A stretch of DNA of 64,000 nt from Hymenobacter amundsenii (GTDB lineage Bacteria; Bacteroidota; Bacteroidia; Cytophagales; Hymenobacteraceae). Below the pieces are notes generated by a model. The model was not told the origin of the DNA and made no database searches. It worked only from the letters and a program-made list of their open reading frames with translations. Positions 59,871 through 64,000 of the stretch are shown piece after piece. The translations under genes were made by a program, and so were the position numbers. Numbering within the stretch: the stretch's first letter is position 1; each line of letters opens with the position of its first letter. Where the stretch lies: assembly GCF_002204745.1 (NCBI RefSeq), contig NZ_NIRR01000021.1, positions 1-64,000 of the forward strand, written 5' to 3'.

Positions 59871-61045
59871 TGCTCCACGGCGGCATACCAGAGCGGTTCA
59901 TACTCGGGGCGGCGCACCAGTTCATAGTTGTCGGGGGCAAAGGTACTCGGTTTGGCGCGGAAGATAAATGTTCCCCCGATGCCGGCGTCGCCGCGGTACA
60001 GCCACCGCTCTTCGTTGCCGTCGCGATACACTGTTTCTGGTGGCCCCATCACCAGGTACAACATTCCTCGGTCGGTGAGCCAGCCGGCTTTGTGGGCCGA
60101 AAAAAACTGACTGCCTTCGCTCACGCGGCCATAAAACGTGCGGATGAGCTGACGGGCTACCGTCTGGTTGTTGTTGGCCACGCCGAGCCAGAACTGGTCG
60201 ACGGCCTTTTTGGGGTCGGGCGCGTCGAAGAGCTTCTGGCGCTCCGGCGAAGTCGTTACGTACACGAGCGGGGCAATCAGCTCGTCGGCCGAAGTCAACT
60301 CAGGAAACCGGTTCTCCTCTACCAATAGCCCTAAATGCGGCCCCCGGTCGCCGACCCGCAGCAAATACAGCCCAGCGGGTAGCCGCAGTAGTTGGTCGGC
60401 CTGGAAGCGGGCCGAATCGGCGAGGCCGAGGGTGCGCGGCTGCTCACCCAGCGTGCTCACCGAGGCCATGGGTGGGGCGGCGGCAAGCGAGCTGAGCGGG
60501 TAGCGGTAGGCGCTCAGGGCCTGGCCCGGCGCGTAGGCACTCACGCCAAACACCTGCCGGGCCCGCACATAGCGGTGCATCAGTGGCTGGCTCAGCGAAT
60601 CAATCAGAATAAAGCTCCGGTTGAGGTGCTCGGGCGTGAGCCGCAGCCAGGCCGCGTCGCCGCTCACGGCTTCCTCGGCCGGCCCAATGACCATGCTCAA
60701 CACCTGCCCGGCCCGCAACCGGCTCAGGGGTAACGTAAAGCTAATGCGGGCGGCCGCACCGTCGGGGCGCAGGCGGCGGGCCAGCTGGCGCACCGTGTCC
60801 TGCCAGAGCGGCCGGCGGGCGTCGAAATCGGCCCAGCCCACCACGTGCAGCGGAAACCCGCGCCGCAGGGTGCTCCGGTTCGGAAACCGCAGATACACCC
60901 GCAGGCTGTCGCCCTCGCGGCGGGTGTCCACCTCAATCGTGCGCCCCGGCCGGTACTGGGTGGCGAAGTCGCGGCGCGGCGCGGCGGCCAGCAAACCGGT
61001 GGTCAGCAGTAAAAGTAGCAACAGGAGGGAAGGCAGGTTCTTCAT
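59834..61045 (-). CDS. GWxTD-domain secreted protein
   Basis: A 403-residue exported protein with signal peptide (KNLPSLLLLLLLLTTGLLAA). The C-terminal quarter has the GWxTD signature (KAGWLTDRGMLYLVMGPPE) with nearby ERWLY. The domain occurs in many Bacteroidota and Acidobacteriota exported proteins and its function is unknown. The remainder is beta-rich (RPGRTIEVDTRREGD). It overlaps rlmB by 37 bases and lies 118 bases downstream of the DUF2723 gene, implying one transcript of three genes. ATG 61045 is chosen because it begins the signal peptide. Confidence 0.85.
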   Translation of the reverse strand: MKNLPSLLLLLLLLTTGLLAAAPRRDFATQYRPGRTIEVDTRREGDSLRVYLRFPNRSTLRRGFPLHVVGWADFDARRPLWQDTVRQLARRLRPDGAAARISFTLPLSRLRAGQVLSMVIGPAEEAVSGDAAWLRLTPEHLNRSFILIDSLSQPLMHRYVRARQVFGVSAYAPGQALSAYRYPLSSLAAAPPMASVSTLGEQPRTLGLADSARFQADQLLRLPAGLYLLRVGDRGPHLGLLVEENRFPELTSADELIAPLVYVTTSPERQKLFDAPDPKKAVDQFWLGVANNNQTVARQLIRTFYGRVSEGSQFFSAHKAGWLTDRGMLYLVMGPPETVYRDGNEERWLYRGDAGIGGTFIFRAKPSTFAPDNYELVRRPEYEPLWYAAVEQWRKGRTAQPGR

Positions 61046-61163
61046 AGCTGAGCAGATGATAGGGGTGGAAGATAGAAGATAAGAACCGCGCAAGCTGGCG
61101 TGGAGCCACGCGAAAAGGCCGGCCCCGTTCCCGGGGCGGCCTTCGCTGCTCAAAAACCGTGCG

Positions 61164-64000
61164 TTACTGGCGCGGATTGTAATACTGCTGGAGCAGCTTG
61201 ATGGCCCGCTCAGCCCGGGCCCGGTCGCCGATGGCTTCGGCGGCGCGGCCGATGCTGTCGAGGCTCAACAGGTAGGTCTGGAATTCCTGGTCGAACAGGG
61301 CCTGGTTGTGGGTGCTGTAGTAGGCCAGGCCCCGCTCGGCGCGGCCAATCATGGTATCCATGATTTCGTTGGCCCGCTTGGTGTCGCCGACGGCTACCAG
61401 GGCCGGGATGAACTGGGGCACGTAGTAATCGTAGGGTATCGCCTTATCGGGCATTACCTCGAAAGCCTTGTCGAGCACCTTTTTAGCCCGAACCTTGTCG
61501 CCGGCCATCAGCAGGGCATCGGCCAGGCGCGAGAACTTGTCGCGGTAGTTGGCCGGAAAGCGCAGATTGTTCTCGTCGTAGAAAATGCCCGGGTTGTCGA
61601 GGCCGCGGTAGGCAAAGGTCTTCATCAGCTTCTCGTACATCAGGTCCAGCTCCACGTAGCCATCATCGGCCTGGCGGCCGCCGCTGGGGTCGTAGTTGGG
61701 GTCGCGGGCGGGCAAAATGCGGTAGGCCATGCCTTCGAGCTGGAAGTAGGGCTGCAGGCCCATGAAGTCGCGCGAATCAACGGTGCTCGAGAAGTATACC
61801 GGCCGTTTCCAGTTATTGGTGGCCAGAATATCGAGAATCACGAGGCTTTTCTTCTCGATGGCGCTCTTGCCCACCGTCCACTCCATGCGCGGCACCAACT
61901 GAGCGCGGCGGTCGGCCGGAATGATGCCTGTTTTCAGCACGGCGGCGGTATCAATGGGCAGGTAGAATTTGCGCGACGGGAACGAGAGCAGGGGCTTGCC
62001 CTCGCCGTAGCTTACCTGCAGCAGTGGGCTGTTGGCCTCCACGAGCTGCATGAACTGGCGCACGTCCACTTCCTGCACGGCCGGGTTCTCGGCGTAGGGC
62101 AGGTAGTCGTTGGTGCCCTGTTTGTAGTCCTTGCTCTCCATCGAAATCGGCAGCGGGGCCGATTTGTAGGAGCGGCGCTTCATCTGGTCGATGTACCAAT
62201 CAGTGTTCAGATAGCTAAGCACGGCCACTCGCACATCTGTACGCACGCCCTCCACTTCTTGGGCGTACCAGAGCGGGAACGTGTCGTTGTCGCCGTTGGT
62301 GAACAGGATGGCATTGGGGGCGCAGGAGTTGAGCAGGTTCTTGGCCGAGTCGACCGAGAGGTAGCGGTCGGAGCGGTCGTGGTCGTTCCAGCCCTGGGTC
62401 ACCATGATGCCCGGCACCACCAAACCCGCCAGCGTAACCACGCCGGCCCGGGTAGTATCGGCCTTGAGCACGGATTTAAGCAGCTCGGCCAGCGCCAGCA
62501 CGCCTAATCCAATCCAGATGGCGAAGGCAAACGTGGCCCCGGCAAAAGTGTAGTCCCGCTCGCGGGGCTCAATGGGCGGCTGGTTGAGGTAGAGCACGAT
62601 GGCCAGACCGGTGAATAGGAACAACAGACCCACGATAAAGGCGTTGCGCCCATCGCGGCGGATATGGAAGAACAACCCCAGCAACCCCAGCATCAGGGGC
62701 AGCGCGAAGAAGGCGTTGCGGGCCGGGCTGTCGGCCACCCGCTCGGGCAGGCCGTTACCGTCGGCGCTGCCCCACAAAATGCCCGACTGCTGTAAGTCGC
62801 CCTCGCGGCCCACGTAGTTCCACATGAAGTAGCGCCAGAACATATGGCCCATCTGGTACTTGAACAGGAAGGCCAGGTTCTGGCCCATGGTAGGCTTCAC
62901 GCCCTCCTGAATATCCACCCACTTCTTATAGTTGTAGAGGTGCAGCGGGTCGTTGCTGTAGAGGCGGGGCAGTAGCATTTTGTCCTCGGCGCGGTACTCC
63001 AGCACCGGTCGGTACTCGGCCACTACGTACTTGTCGCCCTGGCGCACGTAGCGCGGGGCGCCCTCGGTCTGGGCCGTGGGCTGGGCATTGAACTGGGGGC
63101 CATAAAGCAACGGCCGGTCGCCGTACTGCTCGCGCTTGAGGTAGCTTACGAACGACAGCACATCCTCGGGGTCGTTTTCGTTGATGGTAGGGTGGTAGGA
63201 GCTGCGGATGGGCACGATGAGGTAGCTCGAATACCCGATCAGAATAAACACGAAGCTCAGCATGGCCGTGTTCAGCAGCCGGTTGCGGCGCTGAAACGAC
63301 TGCCGGAACCCGAACCAGATTAGGCCCACGAACAGTAGCAGGAAAATGATGATGCCCCAGTTGAAGGGCAACCCAATGGTGTTTACAAAGAAAACCTCGA
63401 ACGCGCCCGCCAGCGTGGGCAGGCCCGGAATGATACCGGCCAGAATCAGCCCCACGATCAGGCTGCTCACTACCAACGTGATGATGCCGCCCCACATGGT
63501 GGGGTTCTGGGTACGGCGGTAGTAATAAATGAAACCCAGGGCCGGAATAGCCAGCAGGTTCAGCAAGTGAACCCCAATGCTCAGACCAATAACATAGGCA
63601 ATCAGCACCAGCCAGCGGTCCGAATCGGCCTCGTCGGCGCGGTTTTCCCACTTGAGCATCAGCCACACCACAGCCGCCGTGCACAACGACGACATGGCGT
63701 ATACTTCGGCTTCCTCGGCATTAAACCAGAACGAGTCGGAGAAGGCGTAGGCCAATGCGCCCACTGCACCCGCACCCAGAATCAGTAGCGTCTGCCCAAA
63801 CGTGGGCTCCAGCTGCCGGTCGTCGTGCATACCGGGACGGTGGAGCACGAGCTTCTTGGCCAGCATCGTGATGGTCCAGAACAGGAACAGCACCGTGAAC
63901 GAGGAGCTCAGAGCCGAGAGCGAGTTCACCAGCACCGATACCTTCGTTACGTCGCCGAAGCTGAGCAGCGAGAACAGGCGGCCCAGCAGCAGGAACGTGG
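61164..64000 (-). CDS. DUF2723 membrane protein, O-mannosyltransferase-like (5-prime end cut)
   Basis: The C-terminal 944 codons of a large inner-membrane protein; its frame runs off the right edge. Family members begin about 60 residues earlier with a first helix and a FWDCGE motif outside this window. About ten helices occupy residues 1-550 of the visible part. DUF2723 proteins (GT117-like) resemble protein O-mannosyltransferases, acting with a lipid-linked sugar at the periplasmic face. The C-terminal 350 residues are soluble with TPR-like helices (ARAERAIKLLQQYYNPRQ at the end). Heads the transcript into the GWxTD and rlmB genes. Confidence 0.9.
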   Translation of the reverse strand, partial: TFLLLGRLFSLLSFGDVTKVSVLVNSLSALSSSFTVLFLFWTITMLAKKLVLHRPGMHDDRQLEPTFGQTLLILGAGAVGALAYAFSDSFWFNAEEAEVYAMSSLCTAAVVWLMLKWENRADEADSDRWLVLIAYVIGLSIGVHLLNLLAIPALGFIYYYRRTQNPTMWGGIITLVVSSLIVGLILAGIIPGLPTLAGAFEVFFVNTIGLPFNWGIIIFLLLFVGLIWFGFRQSFQRRNRLLNTAMLSFVFILIGYSSYLIVPIRSSYHPTINENDPEDVLSFVSYLKREQYGDRPLLYGPQFNAQPTAQTEGAPRYVRQGDKYVVAEYRPVLEYRAEDKMLLPRLYSNDPLHLYNYKKWVDIQEGVKPTMGQNLAFLFKYQMGHMFWRYFMWNYVGREGDLQQSGILWGSADGNGLPERVADSPARNAFFALPLMLGLLGLFFHIRRDGRNAFIVGLLFLFTGLAIVLYLNQPPIEPRERDYTFAGATFAFAIWIGLGVLALAELLKSVLKADTTRAGVVTLAGLVVPGIMVTQGWNDHDRSDRYLSVDSAKNLLNSCAPNAILFTNGDNDTFPLWYAQEVEGVRTDVRVAVLSYLNTDWYIDQMKRRSYKSAPLPISMESKDYKQGTNDYLPYAENPAVQEVDVRQFMQLVEANSPLLQVSYGEGKPLLSFPSRKFYLPIDTAAVLKTGIIPADRRAQLVPRMEWTVGKSAIEKKSLVILDILATNNWKRPVYFSSTVDSRDFMGLQPYFQLEGMAYRILPARDPNYDPSGGRQADDGYVELDLMYEKLMKTFAYRGLDNPGIFYDENNLRFPANYRDKFSRLADALLMAGDKVRAKKVLDKAFEVMPDKAIPYDYYVPQFIPALVAVGDTKRANEIMDTMIGRAERGLAYYSTHNQALFDQEFQTYLLSLDSIGRAAEAIGDRARAERAIKLLQQYYNPRQ

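Overview
The window is GC-rich, densely coded chromosomal DNA from a Bacteroidota bacterium, most probably a Hymenobacter-like member of the Cytophagales. This is inferred from gene content: one fused SecDF protein, a DUF2723 membrane protein, a GWxTD protein, a PorE-like TPR/PD40/OmpA protein, a Reg_prop hybrid sensor kinase with a LytTR regulator, and a BatD protein. Promoters fit the phylum's TTG-N19-21-TAnnTTTG consensus. No rRNA, tRNA, CRISPR array or transposase gene was seen.

Layout. 1-10.5 kb: APC permease, glutaryl-CoA dehydrogenase-like enzyme, a visibly decaying two-gene locus (in-frame amber codon plus a carrier-protein gene cut at both ends), small DUF4268 and HIRAN genes, ruvB with a one-base frameshift, an AT-rich orphan, and queG. 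10.6-14.6 kb: four secreted ferritin-like (Ferritin_2) genes in two tandem pairs. 14.9-30.2 kb: housekeeping genes (batD, aroC, nfu, secDF, udk, rdgB, rpmE2, a GlmU-like enzyme, DNA polymerase III delta-prime, hemC, a DUF2238 protein, a cyclophilin). 30.2-37.6 kb: an RmlD-like reductase, a peptide/nickel-type ABC importer operon (binding protein, DppB, frameshifted DppC, no ATPase), then an AT-rich patch with a possible small peptide gene divergent from a large helical-repeat protein. 37.7-49.9 kb: envelope and signalling genes (secreted proteins, LytTR regulator, hybrid kinase, PorE-like and TPR proteins), a bacilliredoxin, and a GNAT plus family-2 glycosyltransferase pair. 49.9-52 kb: an AT-rich island with an abutting AAA ATPase and HNH nuclease resembling the Septu (PtuA-PtuB) anti-phage system, next to recQ. 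54.4-64 kb: kdsD, manC, icd, rlmB, the GWxTD gene and the DUF2723 gene, which runs off the right edge.

Two themes stand out. First, intergenic space is rich in repeats: long near-perfect inverted repeats between convergent genes, a recurring GGTCATnCTGAGCG palindrome, and arrays of AGCTNNN with an exact 7-bp period. Second, several reading frames are broken (3545-4892, ruvB, dppC); the one-base frameshifts may be assembly errors, but the 3545-4892 locus carries three independent lesions and looks truly degenerate. The strongest candidates for an accessory system are the Septu-like pair, the duplicated ferritin-like cluster, and the peptide plus helical-repeat pair at 35.5-37.6 kb.
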